Positions 8,354-16,779 of a stretch of 38,484 nucleotides of DNA are shown here, piece by piece. Source of the stretch: Cryomorphaceae bacterium. GTDB lineage: Bacteria > Bacteroidota > Bacteroidia > Flavobacteriales > Flavobacteriaceae. Where the stretch lies: positions 1 to 38,484 of the forward strand of contig QOQA01000014.1 of assembly GCA_003331875.1 (NCBI GenBank), read 5' to 3'. Position 1 is the stretch's first letter, and every line of letters begins with the position of its first letter. Both the position numbers and the translations under genes were made by a program. Under the pieces are notes generated by a model. The model saw only the letters and a list, made by a program, of their open reading frames with translations. It was not told the DNA's origin and did no database searches.

Positions 8354-10156
8354 ATGGAAATACAAAATAAAATCATAACAAGAGGAGGTGAATTCATCGT
8401 TAAAGATACAATGTGTGAAGATATATTTACACCAGAGGATTTTACTGACGAACAAAAAATGATGAGAGATGCTGTAAAGGAATTTGCTGATAAAGAAATT
8501 TGGGATAAAAAACATGAATTTGAAAAACATAATTATAAATTAACAGAAGAGGTAATGGAAAAAGCAGGGAATCTTGGTTTTCTAGGTGTTGGAGTTCCTG
8601 AGGAGTACGGTGGTCTTGGAATGCCATTAACATCATCCTTGCTAGTTTGCGATTACTTTTCTGGAAGTTCTGGATCAACATCTACTGCATTTGGAGCACA
8701 TACAGGAATTGGTACAATGCCAATTTTAATGTATGGAAACGAGGATCAAAAGATGAAATACATTCCAAAACTTGCATCTGGAGAACATATTGGTGCTTAT
8801 TGTTTAACTGAACCTAGTGCTGGGTCTGATGCCAATAATGGTAAAACCAAAGCTGAACTCTCTAGTGATAAAAAATATTATGAAATAACTGGCCAAAAAA
8901 TGTGGATTTCCAATGCTGGTTTTGCTGATATTTTAACAGTCTTTGCTAGAATCGAAAATGATAAAAATATAACTGCATTCATTGTAGAAAATAATCCAGA
9001 AAACGGTATTGAATTAGGAAGTGAAGAATCTAAACTTGGAATACATTCTTCTTCAACTAGACAAGTTTTTTTTAATGGGACAAAAGTTCCAGTTGAAAAT
9101 ATGCTTTCTGAAAGAGGTAATGGTTTTAAAATCGCTATGAATGCGTTAAATATTGGTAGAATAAAATTGGCTGCAGCGTGTCTTGATGCGGAAAGAAGGA
9201 TCACAACTACATCTGTTAAATATGCAATCGAAAGAGAACAGTTTAAAACCAGAATAATTGAATTTGGTGCAATAAAAGAAAAAATTGCTAAGATGGCAAT
9301 GGATACATATGTTGGAGAGGCTGCCACATACAGGGCTACAAAAGACATAGAAGACCGAATAACAATTCTTAGAGAAGATGGTAAAAATCATCAAGAGGCA
9401 GAACTCAAGGGGGTTGAAGAATACGTTATTGAATGTTCAATTTTAAAAGTTGCTCTTTCTGAAGATACTCAAAATTGTGCTGATCAAGGAATTCAAATTT
9501 TCGGAGGAATGGGCTACTCAACAGAAACACCCATGGAGTCTGCATGGAGAGATTCAAGGATTGCTAGAATATATGAGGGAACAAATGAAATAAATAGACT
9601 TGTAACAATAGGAATGTTAATAAAAAAGGCATTTAAAGGTCATATTAACCTAATCGAAAAAGCTGAGGAGGTTGCGAACGAACTCACTGAAATTCCATCA
9701 TTTGATATTCCAGAATTCATAAGTATTTTTGATCAAGAAAAACTTGTTTTAAAAAATCTAAAAAAAATCTTTCTAATGCTTGCTGGAGCAGGAATGAAAA
9801 AATTTGGAGTAGATTTAGAGAAGGAACAGGAAGTTTTGTTAGCTATTTCTGATGTTTTAATTGAAATATATATGGCTGAATCTGCAATATTAAGAACTGA
9901 AAAAAATTGTAAAAGATTTGGTGAAGATTCTCAAACGGGTCAAATAGCGATGAGTCAGTTATACTTATATGAAGCAAATGAATTGATTTCCAATAAAGCT
10001 AAAGAGTTGATATTCTCACTTTCCGAGGGAAGTGAACAAAAGTTTCTGCTCATGGGACTTAAACGGTTTACAAAATATTATGAATACCCAAAACCAATTG
10101 AACTGAAAAGAAAAATATCAAAAATAATTTCGACAGAAAGTAGATATTGTTTTTAA
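8354..10156 (+). CDS. acyl-CoA dehydrogenase with C-terminal extension
   Basis: This FAD enzyme performs the first beta-oxidation step, making trans-2-enoyl-CoA. It is 600 aa, longer than the roughly 380-aa core family because of an extra C-terminal helical region (about 430-600) like that of very-long-chain acyl-CoA dehydrogenases. Landmarks are the YCLTEPSAGSDA FAD/substrate segment near residue 155, KMWISNAGFAD near 180, FGGMGYS near 380, and the catalytic base E408 in IYEGTNEINR. It is the fourth gene of the marR operon and completes the pathway with the two upstream enzymes. Chain-length preference cannot be read from the sequence, although the extension suggests long substrates. Confidence 0.93.
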   Translation: MEIQNKIITRGGEFIVKDTMCEDIFTPEDFTDEQKMMRDAVKEFADKEIWDKKHEFEKHNYKLTEEVMEKAGNLGFLGVGVPEEYGGLGMPLTSSLLVCDYFSGSSGSTSTAFGAHTGIGTMPILMYGNEDQKMKYIPKLASGEHIGAYCLTEPSAGSDANNGKTKAELSSDKKYYEITGQKMWISNAGFADILTVFARIENDKNITAFIVENNPENGIELGSEESKLGIHSSSTRQVFFNGTKVPVENMLSERGNGFKIAMNALNIGRIKLAAACLDAERRITTTSVKYAIEREQFKTRIIEFGAIKEKIAKMAMDTYVGEAATYRATKDIEDRITILREDGKNHQEAELKGVEEYVIECSILKVALSEDTQNCADQGIQIFGGMGYSTETPMESAWRDSRIARIYEGTNEINRLVTIGMLIKKAFKGHINLIEKAEEVANELTEIPSFDIPEFISIFDQEKLVLKNLKKIFLMLAGAGMKKFGVDLEKEQEVLLAISDVLIEIYMAESAILRTEKNCKRFGEDSQTGQIAMSQLYLYEANELISNKAKELIFSLSEGSEQKFLLMGLKRFTKYYEYPKPIELKRKISKIISTESRYCF

Positions 10157-10158
10157 TT

Positions 10159-11505
10159 ATGGAAAAGAAATTTTTAATTATAATATTTTTTTTTTCTTTT
10201 TCGTTCAATTTTTCTCAGAATAATATTGATAATCTAATTTTTGAAATAATTTCGAAAGTTTCAGAGGATAATTTAAAGAAAGATATAATTAGTTTAGCAA
10301 ACTTTGGAACAAGACATACTTTAAGTGATACATTATCAAAAGACCGAGGAATTGGTGCTGCCAGACGTTGGATCAAGAATACATTTGAACAAATTTCCAA
10401 TTCCTGTAATAACTGTATAGAAGTTTTTTATCAAAAAAATTATTTTAAAAGAAATAACCTAAGACTTGTTAAGGATGTTTGGATTAATAATGTTGTTGCT
10501 GTCCAAAAAGGATATAAGTATCCCAACAGATATGTTATAATGAGTGGTGATATTGATAGCAGGGTTTCTGACCCTAACGATTATATGTCAGATTCACCTG
10601 GTGCTAACGATAATGCTACAGGAATGGCTGGAACAATAGAAGCTGCAAGAGTATTGTCTAAATATAAATTTGAAAATTCAATCATATATCTTGGTCTTTC
10701 TGGCGAAGAACAAGGTTTGTACGGAGGTCAAGGTTTTGCTGAATTTGCAAAAAAAAATAATTGGGAAATTATTGGTGTTTTAAATAACGATATGATTGGT
10801 AATATTGAGGGTGTTAATGGAACAATCGATAATAGAAGTTTCAGAATTTTTTCTGAACCAGTTCCTGCAAATGAAACTGACCGAGAAAGATATATGAGAA
10901 GGTTTTATGGCGGTGAGGTAGATGGTAATTCCAGGCAACTTGCTCGATTTATTTATAATAGTACAAAAAAATATATGCCTGAAATGAAACCCAACATTAT
11001 TTATAGATTAGATCGTTTTGGTAGAGGAGGTCATCATCGACCTTTTAATGATCTGGGCTTTGCTGGTGTAAGAATTATGGAATCCAATGAAAATTATAAT
11101 AGACAGCATCAGGATCTTAGAGTTGAAAACGGAATCAAATTCGGAGATGTAATTGATGGAGTTGATTTTAATTATGTAAAAAAACTAACAACAGTAAATA
11201 TTGTTAATCTTATTTTAATTGGGTCTTCGCCGCCTCCCCCAAAAAATCTATCGATTGGTGGTATCGTTGAGCCTTCAGTAAAGTTTAAATGGGATGAAAA
11301 TAATGACAAGAATATCAAAGGTTACAAAATTTATTGGAGAGAGACTTCATCTCCACATTGGCAATTCAGTAGATATATTGGGAAGCTGAATAAATATACA
11401 CTTGATGGAATTATTATAGACAATTACCTTTTTTCAGTTACAACAGTAAGCAATAATGGTTATGAAAGTATTTTCGAATTTCCTTCAGAAACTTTTAGAA
11501 ATTAG
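10159..11505 (+). CDS. secreted M28-family metallopeptidase with C-terminal FnIII-like domain
   Basis: I take ATG 10159 as the start (448 aa); a TTG four codons earlier lies inside the acyl-CoA dehydrogenase gene. MEKKFLIIIFFFSFSFNFSQ is a Sec signal peptide. The M28 zinc site is largely present: D151 (PGANDNA), the E183-E184 pair (LSGEEQG), D211 (NNDMIGN) and H317 (NRQHQD). The usual first ligand His (GHxDS) is Asp131 in MSGDIDSR. RETSSPHWQ and the beta-rich segment after PPPPKNL (about 355-440) resemble a fibronectin type III domain. It follows the beta-oxidation operon after 2 nt, so it is probably co-transcribed, and its 3' end overlaps the convergent gene by 4 nt. Aminopeptidase or carboxypeptidase specificity is unknown. 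Confidence 0.85.
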   Translation: MEKKFLIIIFFFSFSFNFSQNNIDNLIFEIISKVSEDNLKKDIISLANFGTRHTLSDTLSKDRGIGAARRWIKNTFEQISNSCNNCIEVFYQKNYFKRNNLRLVKDVWINNVVAVQKGYKYPNRYVIMSGDIDSRVSDPNDYMSDSPGANDNATGMAGTIEAARVLSKYKFENSIIYLGLSGEEQGLYGGQGFAEFAKKNNWEIIGVLNNDMIGNIEGVNGTIDNRSFRIFSEPVPANETDRERYMRRFYGGEVDGNSRQLARFIYNSTKKYMPEMKPNIIYRLDRFGRGGHHRPFNDLGFAGVRIMESNENYNRQHQDLRVENGIKFGDVIDGVDFNYVKKLTTVNIVNLILIGSSPPPPKNLSIGGIVEPSVKFKWDENNDKNIKGYKIYWRETSSPHWQFSRYIGKLNKYTLDGIIIDNYLFSVTTVSNNGYESIFEFPSETFRN

Positions 11506-12485
11506 TCAATTCTAAAACCCTGTTTTTTCATCCACTCATCATTATAAACCTTTCCTATGTATCTTGTTCCTGAGTCATGAAGCAGAACAACAACATTTTC
11601 ATTTTTTTTAAAGTTTGATTTTAATTGATGTAAACCTGCAATTGCTGCTCCACACGAATAACCTGCTAAAATACCTTCTTTCTTAGCCAATCTTCTCGCA
11701 AATACTGCGGCATCCTCATCTGTTACCTTCTCAAAATGATCAATAATTTTAAAGTCTACATTTTTAGGAAGAATATCTTCTCCAATACCTTCAGTTAGGT
11801 ATGGATATATTTCATTTTTATCAAATTCCCCTGTTTCATGGTATTTTTTAAAAATTGAGCCATAGGAATCAATACCCCAAATTTTTATTTTATTATTTTT
11901 TTCTTTTAAAAATCTTCCTACTCCTGAAATCGTTCCACCAGTACCAACACCAACAACAAAATGATCTATATGACCACTCATTTGATCCCATATTTCTGGA
12001 CCAGTTGACAAATAGTGAGCCTCAGAATTTGATAAATTATCATATTGATTCACATACCAAGAATTTTCAATTTCTAAGCTTAACCTTCTTGATGTTGAAT
12101 AATAAGAATTTTCATCATCAGGATCAACATTTGTTGGACATATTACAACCTCTGCTCCTACTGCTTTTAATATATCTACTTTTTCCTTTGACTGCTTGTC
12201 TGTAGTTACACAAATTAGCTTATACCCTTTTACAATGGCACCCAGTGCCAATCCCATACCAGTATTTCCAGATGTTCCCTCTACAATTGTACCATTTGGT
12301 TTCAGTTTTCCTGATTTTTCAGCATCCTCAATCATTTTAATTGCCATCCTATCTTTTACTGAGTTACCAGGATTAAAATATTCAACTTTAGCAAAAACCT
12401 TAGATGAAATTCCAGAAACAATTTTATTAAGCCTAATCATTGGTGTATTCCCAATAGTTTGTAAAATATTCTCTCTTATTTTCAT
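11502..12485 (-). CDS. cystathionine beta-synthase / cysteine synthase-like PLP enzyme
   Basis: This 327-aa fold-type II PLP enzyme of sulfur amino-acid metabolism has its Schiff-base lysine at K44 (NPGNSVKDR), the substrate loop EGTSGNTG (69-76) and the phosphate-binding GTGGTISG (181-188). The segment LTEGIGEDILP and the C-terminal DSGTRYIGKVYNDEWM resemble cystathionine beta-synthase more than plain O-acetylserine sulfhydrylase. It has no heme-binding N-terminus and no C-terminal CBS-pair regulatory domain. It would join serine (or O-acetylserine) with homocysteine or sulfide; which substrate is used cannot be settled by eye. It starts exactly where the upstream permease gene ends, with no gap, so the two form a transcription unit. 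Confidence 0.85.
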   Translation of the reverse strand: MKIRENILQTIGNTPMIRLNKIVSGISSKVFAKVEYFNPGNSVKDRMAIKMIEDAEKSGKLKPNGTIVEGTSGNTGMGLALGAIVKGYKLICVTTDKQSKEKVDILKAVGAEVVICPTNVDPDDENSYYSTSRRLSLEIENSWYVNQYDNLSNSEAHYLSTGPEIWDQMSGHIDHFVVGVGTGGTISGVGRFLKEKNNKIKIWGIDSYGSIFKKYHETGEFDKNEIYPYLTEGIGEDILPKNVDFKIIDHFEKVTDEDAAVFARRLAKKEGILAGYSCGAAIAGLHQLKSNFKKNENVVVLLHDSGTRYIGKVYNDEWMKKQGFRID

Positions 12486-13664
12486 TTAGCTAGATCTTAA
12501 TATAGTTGTTGGATTTAATTTAGAAACCACAGATGATGGAATAATTAGCATTAAAAATGATGTTATAATCACTAAAATATTTAACATTAAAATATTAAAA
12601 AAATTCAAATCGACAGGAACACTATTAACATAGTAAACAGAAGGATCTAATTTAACAATATTAAATTGAAATTGTAAGAACAACAATACAAAAGAAATTA
12701 CATTTCCAACAACTAAACCCCTAATTATTAAATATGTTCCATTTATTATAAATATTTTTCTTATGCTTGAATTATTAGCACCCAAAACTTTTAGTAAACC
12801 AATGAACTTTCTTTTTTCCAAAATAGTAATCAATAGTGAGGTTATCATATTTATTCCACCAACAATAATCATTAGAAAAACAATTAAATATACATTTGAA
12901 TCAAATAGAGAAATCCAATTATAAATTTCTCCAAATCTTTCCTTATTGAGCATAATTTTATAGTTTGAGGGAACTGACTCATAAATAAATTCTAAATCAT
13001 TTTTATTGTCAATGCTTATTTCAATGCCTCCTACATTATTTTTATTCCAATTATTTACTTGCTTTGATTGTTTAAAATTTCCTAGAACTATTTTACTATC
13101 ATATTCCTTTATACCAGTACTGTAAATAGATTTTATTATAAACTTGCGAATCTTAGGAGTATTCTTATTTTGCTTCGTAAAAAACAAGAAAGTAATATCA
13201 TCACCTATTTTCAGATTATTTCTTTTAGAAAAATATTCGGATACAGATACTTCATTAATATTCAGTTTGTGATGCTCGATACCATTTAGATCTTCATATC
13301 CTTTGAAAACCAGATAATCGAAACTATTATCTCTGGGAAATATTACGGGATTGTATGCAACCTTATTTAAGTTTTTTACAGTTGAATTTTTAAGTTTAAA
13401 TAAATTTATAATATCTAAATCAATTGACTCTCCAGTTTCAAATAAGCTATTGTTATAGTTGGTAATAATTAGATCCCCCGTATTAGTTGAAAATTTCTCT
13501 TTGATATTTTTCTGAATACCAAATCCGATTGACATTGATATATTCATTACAACTATTCCAATAACGATAGAAAAAATCGAAATTTTTATAATAGGTGATG
13601 AAATACTATTTTTATATCTTTTATAACCTAATATTTTTGATGCAGCAAAACGTTCGAAATCCAA
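12486..13664 (-). CDS. FtsX/LolE-like ABC transporter permease
   Basis: This 392-aa inner-membrane protein has the MacB/LolC-E layout: one N-terminal transmembrane helix (about 25-48, KISIFSIVIGIVVMNISM), a large extracytoplasmic domain (about 50-260), and three C-terminal helices (about 262-285, 312-335 and 355-380) forming the FtsX domain. It probably works with a separate ATPase, not in this window, to release lipoproteins or drive another mechanical process. The start codon is TTG at 13664: an in-frame TGA lies two codons upstream, and the family begins the same way (M-x-F-E-x-F-x-A). No ATG is available. Its first 25 bases overlap the divergent gene. The PLP enzyme gene follows without a gap. 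Confidence 0.85.
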   Translation of the reverse strand: MDFERFAASKILGYKRYKNSISSPIIKISIFSIVIGIVVMNISMSIGFGIQKNIKEKFSTNTGDLIITNYNNSLFETGESIDLDIINLFKLKNSTVKNLNKVAYNPVIFPRDNSFDYLVFKGYEDLNGIEHHKLNINEVSVSEYFSKRNNLKIGDDITFLFFTKQNKNTPKIRKFIIKSIYSTGIKEYDSKIVLGNFKQSKQVNNWNKNNVGGIEISIDNKNDLEFIYESVPSNYKIMLNKERFGEIYNWISLFDSNVYLIVFLMIIVGGINMITSLLITILEKRKFIGLLKVLGANNSSIRKIFIINGTYLIIRGLVVGNVISFVLLFLQFQFNIVKLDPSVYYVNSVPVDLNFFNILMLNILVIITSFLMLIIPSSVVSKLNPTTILRSS

Positions 13665-14830
13665 ACCTCAACTTTTTTAATTTATTTTTCAAAATTAGTT
13701 TTTTTTTATTGCTCACAAATAATATAAATAGTCAAAATGATTTAGTTTATGGTATTGAGAGAACAGATCAATACATTAAGCTTTTAAAAAATAAAAAAAT
13801 TGGTTTAGTAACTAATCATACATCAAAGTTTTATAACAAAAAACCTATTCATCTAGTTGATTCATTAATAAAAAGGGGAATTAATATTGTAAAAATATTT
13901 GCACCAGAACATGGTTTTAGAGGAGATGTTGATAATGGAGAAAAAATCGATAATTCAGTTGATAAAAAAACTAAAATCCCAATTTTATCACTTTATGGAA
14001 GTTCAAGAAAACCCTCAATGGAGGATATGTCGGAACTAGAAATATTGATTTTTGACATTCAGGATGTGGGTACTCGTTTCTACACCTATTTGTCAACACT
14101 TCATTACATAATGGAAGCATCTGCAGAGACCGGAGTTAAAGTCATTGTTTTTGACAGACCCAATCCAAATGGTCATTACATAGATGGTCCAGTATTAGAA
14201 AACAAAGCAAAAAGCTTTCGGGGAATGCACAATGTCCCAATTGTCTATGGAATGACAATTGGCGAATATGCACTTATGATAAATGGTGAAAAATGGTTGA
14301 AAGAAAAAATAGTTTGTGATCTTAAAATTATTAAAATGCTTGGGTATTATAGGAATAAAAAATATACGTTAAAAGAAAAACCATCCCCAAATCTACCCAA
14401 TGAAAAATCAATAAACCTATATCCCTCTCTATGCTTTTTTGAGCAAACACCTGTAAGCGTAGGAAGAGGAACCAATCTTCAATTTCAAATCATTGGTCAT
14501 CCTGATTGGAAAGGAAAAAGTTTTAATTTTAAACCTGTACCTATGATTGGTGCAAAATATCCAAAACATAGCAATGTTTTGTGCTACGGAATAAAACTTA
14601 CAAACACAGAATATTTGAGTAAAGTTAGAATAGATTGGCTAATAAACTCATACAATATATCAAATGATAAAGAAAATTTTTTTGGTAACAGCTTTCACGA
14701 AATTGCTGGAAATTTTACTTTAGAAAAACAGATAAAATTGGGATTAAGCAAAGTTGAAATAAAGAAATCATGGGAATCTGGGTTAAATAATTTTAAAAAA
14801 ATAAGAAAAAAATACTTAATCTACCCCTAA
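13640..14830 (+). CDS. NamZ-type exo-beta-N-acetylmuramidase (DUF1343), exported
   Basis: The product is a DUF1343/NamZ protein, a family shown in Bacillus and Tannerella to remove terminal N-acetylmuramic acid from peptidoglycan fragments. Family blocks seen are KKIGLVTNHTS, FAPEHGFRGD, IPILSLYGSSRKPS, FDIQDVGTRFYTYLSTLHY, FDRPNPNG and GRGTNLQFQ. From ATG 13640 it is 396 aa, with a hydrophobic segment (about 14-25, FFKISFFLLL) and a likely signal-peptidase site near NINSQ. Earlier in-frame starts (GTG 13595, ATG 13598) would lie deeper inside the divergent permease gene, so I prefer 13640. Even this start overlaps the permease by 25 bases. The role is probably cell-wall recycling. The 3' end overlaps queE by 15 bases. 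Confidence 0.85.
   Translation: MQQNVRNPNLNFFNLFFKISFFLLLTNNINSQNDLVYGIERTDQYIKLLKNKKIGLVTNHTSKFYNKKPIHLVDSLIKRGINIVKIFAPEHGFRGDVDNGEKIDNSVDKKTKIPILSLYGSSRKPSMEDMSELEILIFDIQDVGTRFYTYLSTLHYIMEASAETGVKVIVFDRPNPNGHYIDGPVLENKAKSFRGMHNVPIVYGMTIGEYALMINGEKWLKEKIVCDLKIIKMLGYYRNKKYTLKEKPSPNLPNEKSINLYPSLCFFEQTPVSVGRGTNLQFQIIGHPDWKGKSFNFKPVPMIGAKYPKHSNVLCYGIKLTNTEYLSKVRIDWLINSYNISNDKENFFGNSFHEIAGNFTLEKQIKLGLSKVEIKKSWESGLNNFKKIRKKYLIYP
13690..13719 (-). promoter_or_regulatory. candidate Bacteroidota promoter for the permease gene
   Basis: Read on the minus strand, TTTG (13719-13716) is followed after 18 nt by TAATTTTG (13697-13690), an exact TAnnTTTG -7 element at the spacing reported for flavobacterial promoters. 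A start about 5-7 nt further on would leave a leader of roughly 20 nt before the TTG start codon at 13664. The promoter lies inside the coding region of the divergent NamZ gene. It is the best-formed promoter candidate in the window, but is judged by motif only. Confidence 0.5.
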
Positions 14831-15424
14831 GAACTTATGAGTTTGAAGGGATAATCTCCATCTTGAGTTTGTCTTTATAAATTTAACTATCTCGTCCTTC
14901 ATTTTATCAAATTTTCCCCACTCTGGTTGTAGAAATAATTTACAATTATCATTTACTTTTCTTGATTCCTCTATTGCAAAATTTAAGTCATGTTTATTAT
15001 AGATTATAATCTTTAGTTCATCAGCAATTTGATATAACTGATTTTTTGGGAGTTGTTGTTTTTTAGGAGATAAACAAATCCAGTCCCAATCCCCCGAAAT
15101 GTCATACGCACCTGATGTTTCAAGGTGTCTTCTAAAATTTTTTTCTTTCAATTTTGTTGTAATTACTGTCATATCCCACATTAATGGCTCTCCTCCCGAA
15201 ATAACAACAATTCTTGTTTTATTATCAATGCTATCAATTATTTTTGGAATATTCAAAACATCATGATTTCCATGATCCCAACTTTCTTTAACATCACACC
15301 AATGACATCCAACATCACAACCTGCTATTCTTATAAAAAATGCAGCTGATCCAGAATGATAGCCTTCACCTTGCAACGAGTAAAACATTTCCATTACTGG
15401 AAGATTATTACAATCAATTTTCAT
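14816..15424 (-). CDS. queE: 7-carboxy-7-deazaguanine synthase (radical SAM)
   Basis: The enzyme converts 6-carboxytetrahydropterin to 7-carboxy-7-deazaguanine in the queuosine tRNA-modification pathway. The 202-aa product has the radical SAM cluster motif C36-x3-C40-x2-C43 (AGCDVGCHWCDV), which binds a 4Fe-4S cluster, and the SAM-contact SGGEPLMW near residue 116. The N-terminal MEMFYSLQGEGYHSGSAAFFIR is the standard substrate-binding start of the family. No other queuosine genes (queC, queD, queF) are nearby. Its 3' end overlaps NamZ by 15 bases in convergent orientation, and a 46-nt spacer separates its start from the divergent VOC gene. Confidence 0.93.
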   Translation of the reverse strand: MKIDCNNLPVMEMFYSLQGEGYHSGSAAFFIRIAGCDVGCHWCDVKESWDHGNHDVLNIPKIIDSIDNKTRIVVISGGEPLMWDMTVITTKLKEKNFRRHLETSGAYDISGDWDWICLSPKKQQLPKNQLYQIADELKIIIYNKHDLNFAIEESRKVNDNCKLFLQPEWGKFDKMKDEIVKFIKTNSRWRLSLQTHKFLGVD

Positions 15425-15470
15425 CTAAACATTTAAATTAAAGAAATAATTAATTAGTAAATTTAATTTT

Positions 15471-15893
15471 ATGAAAAATTTAACTCCATTTCATTTAGCA
15501 ATTCCAGTTAACAATATCCCCAAGTGCAGAATTTTTTACAAAGAAATTTTAGGATGTAAAGAAGGTAGAAGTAGTGATAACTGGGTTGACTTTGATTTAT
15601 TTGGCCATCAATTGGTAATTCATTATCAAAAAGAGAATAATAAAAATTTACATACTAATCCAGTGGATGGTAAAGATGTTCCTGTTCCTCACTTTGGAGT
15701 TGTTTTAGAATGGGGAATGTTTAAAAGGTTTTCTTTAAAGCTGGAAAAGAAAGGTGTAGAATTTATTATTAAACCTTACATACGATTCAAAGGAGAGCCT
15801 GGTGAACAGGCTACCATGTTCTTCAAAGATCCCTCAGGAAATGCATTAGAGTTTAAATCTTTTAAGGATTTTAGTCAAATTTTTGAAAAATAA
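15471..15893 (+). CDS. VOC-fold (glyoxalase/bleomycin-resistance-like) protein
   Basis: The 140-aa product has two beta-alpha-beta-beta-beta modules typical of the vicinal oxygen chelate fold, starting [10 protein letters not shown] with FYKEILGC. Likely metal ligands are H8, H46 (FGHQLVIH) and/or H74 (PHFGVVLEW), and E127 in the closing motif [13 protein letters not shown]. Such proteins include glyoxalase I, dioxygenases and antibiotic-binding proteins; nothing here picks one, so the substrate is unknown. It is a single-gene unit between divergent queE and convergent folD, only 15 nt from the folD stop, with no terminator hairpin visible. Confidence 0.85.
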   Translation: MKNLTPFHLAIPVNNIPKCRIFYKEILGCKEGRSSDNWVDFDLFGHQLVIHYQKENNKNLHTNPVDGKDVPVPHFGVVLEWGMFKRFSLKLEKKGVEFIIKPYIRFKGEPGEQATMFFKDPSGNALEFKSFKDFSQIFEK

Positions 15894-15908
15894 ATTTGTG
15901 ATTGTTAA

Positions 15909-16778
15909 CTACTTCTTATTGTATGCCATTAAGTTGTTTTTCAATAACATGGCAATTGTCATTGGGCCAACACCACCTGGTACTGGTGTAATAAAACTAC
16001 ATTTTTTAGATACATTTTCATAATCTACATCCCCAACAATCTTATAACCTTTGTCAGAATTATCTTTTACTCTCGTAATTCCAACATCAATAACTACAGC
16101 ATTATCTTTTACCATATCTACTTTTAAAAAATTTGGAATTCCTAATGCAGAAATAATTATATCAGACTTTAGCGTCAAGCTATTAATGTCTGATGTCTTA
16201 CTGTGAGCAAGTGTAACAGTAGAGTTACCAGGATTTGTTTTTAAACCCATTAAAATACTAATTGGCTTACCAACTATATCAGATCTACCAATTACTATGG
16301 TTTGTTTACCCTCGGTAGGCACTTTATATCTTTTTAGTAGTTCCATAATTCCGTGAGGGGTTGCAGAAATAAAAGTTGGTAAATTAAGTGCCATTTTACC
16401 AAAGTTTACAGGGTGAAAACCATCAACATCTTTATTAGGGTCAATAGCCATTAAAATTGTTTGACTATCAATATGTTGAGGTAATGGAAGTTGCACAATA
16501 TAACCATCAATTGCGGCATCGTTATTAAGTTCTTCGACTTTTTCTAATAGTTGATTTTGGGTAGTTTTATTAGGCAATCTTATCAGACTGGAATCAAAAC
16601 CAACTCTATTACAAGCTTTTACTTTGCTGCCCACATATGTCAAACTTGCTCCATCATTACCTACTATCACTGCTGCAAGATGAGGGGGGCGTAATCCTTT
16701 TGCAACACTCAGCTTAACTTCTTCAGCAATTTCTTGTTTAATATCATTACTGGTTTTTTTACCATCTAATATTGTCAT
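15909..16778 (-). CDS. folD: methylenetetrahydrofolate dehydrogenase / cyclohydrolase
   Basis: FolD interconverts 5,10-methylene-THF, 5,10-methenyl-THF and 10-formyl-THF using NADP, supplying one-carbon units for purines and formyl-Met. The protein is 289 aa, the normal length. The active-site pair Y48/K52 is seen in YVGSKVKAC, together with the DGFHPVNFGKM block, the cofactor-binding VIGRSDIVGKP loop and the C-terminal PGGVGPMTIAML signature. The gene lies 1 nt after the ffh stop on the same strand, so the two are probably co-transcribed. A 10-formyl-THF supply also serves PurH-type purine steps, though purL in this window is far away and on the other strand. Confidence 0.97.
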   Translation of the reverse strand: MTILDGKKTSNDIKQEIAEEVKLSVAKGLRPPHLAAVIVGNDGASLTYVGSKVKACNRVGFDSSLIRLPNKTTQNQLLEKVEELNNDAAIDGYIVQLPLPQHIDSQTILMAIDPNKDVDGFHPVNFGKMALNLPTFISATPHGIMELLKRYKVPTEGKQTIVIGRSDIVGKPISILMGLKTNPGNSTVTLAHSKTSDINSLTLKSDIIISALGIPNFLKVDMVKDNAVVIDVGITRVKDNSDKGYKIVGDVDYENVSKKCSFITPVPGGVGPMTIAMLLKNNLMAYNKK

Positions 16779-16779
16779 A

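Noticed and set aside
8878-9348. 156-aa minus-strand frame inside the acyl-CoA dehydrogenase gene
   Set aside because: It is the complement of a conserved enzyme core; its hydrophobic composition follows from the antisense codons.
10147-10158. TTG start for the M28 peptidase four codons before ATG
   Set aside because: It overlaps the acyl-CoA dehydrogenase end, and ATG 10159 gives a cleaner signal peptide.
11855-12489. Plus-strand frames of 116 and 97 aa opposite the PLP enzyme
   Set aside because: They are antisense shadows of a well-supported gene, with low-complexity or membrane-like chance composition.
13595-13639. GTG/ATG starts at 13595 and 13598 for NamZ
   Set aside because: They would enlarge the overlap with the divergent permease, whose N-terminus matches its family, and add no conserved residues.
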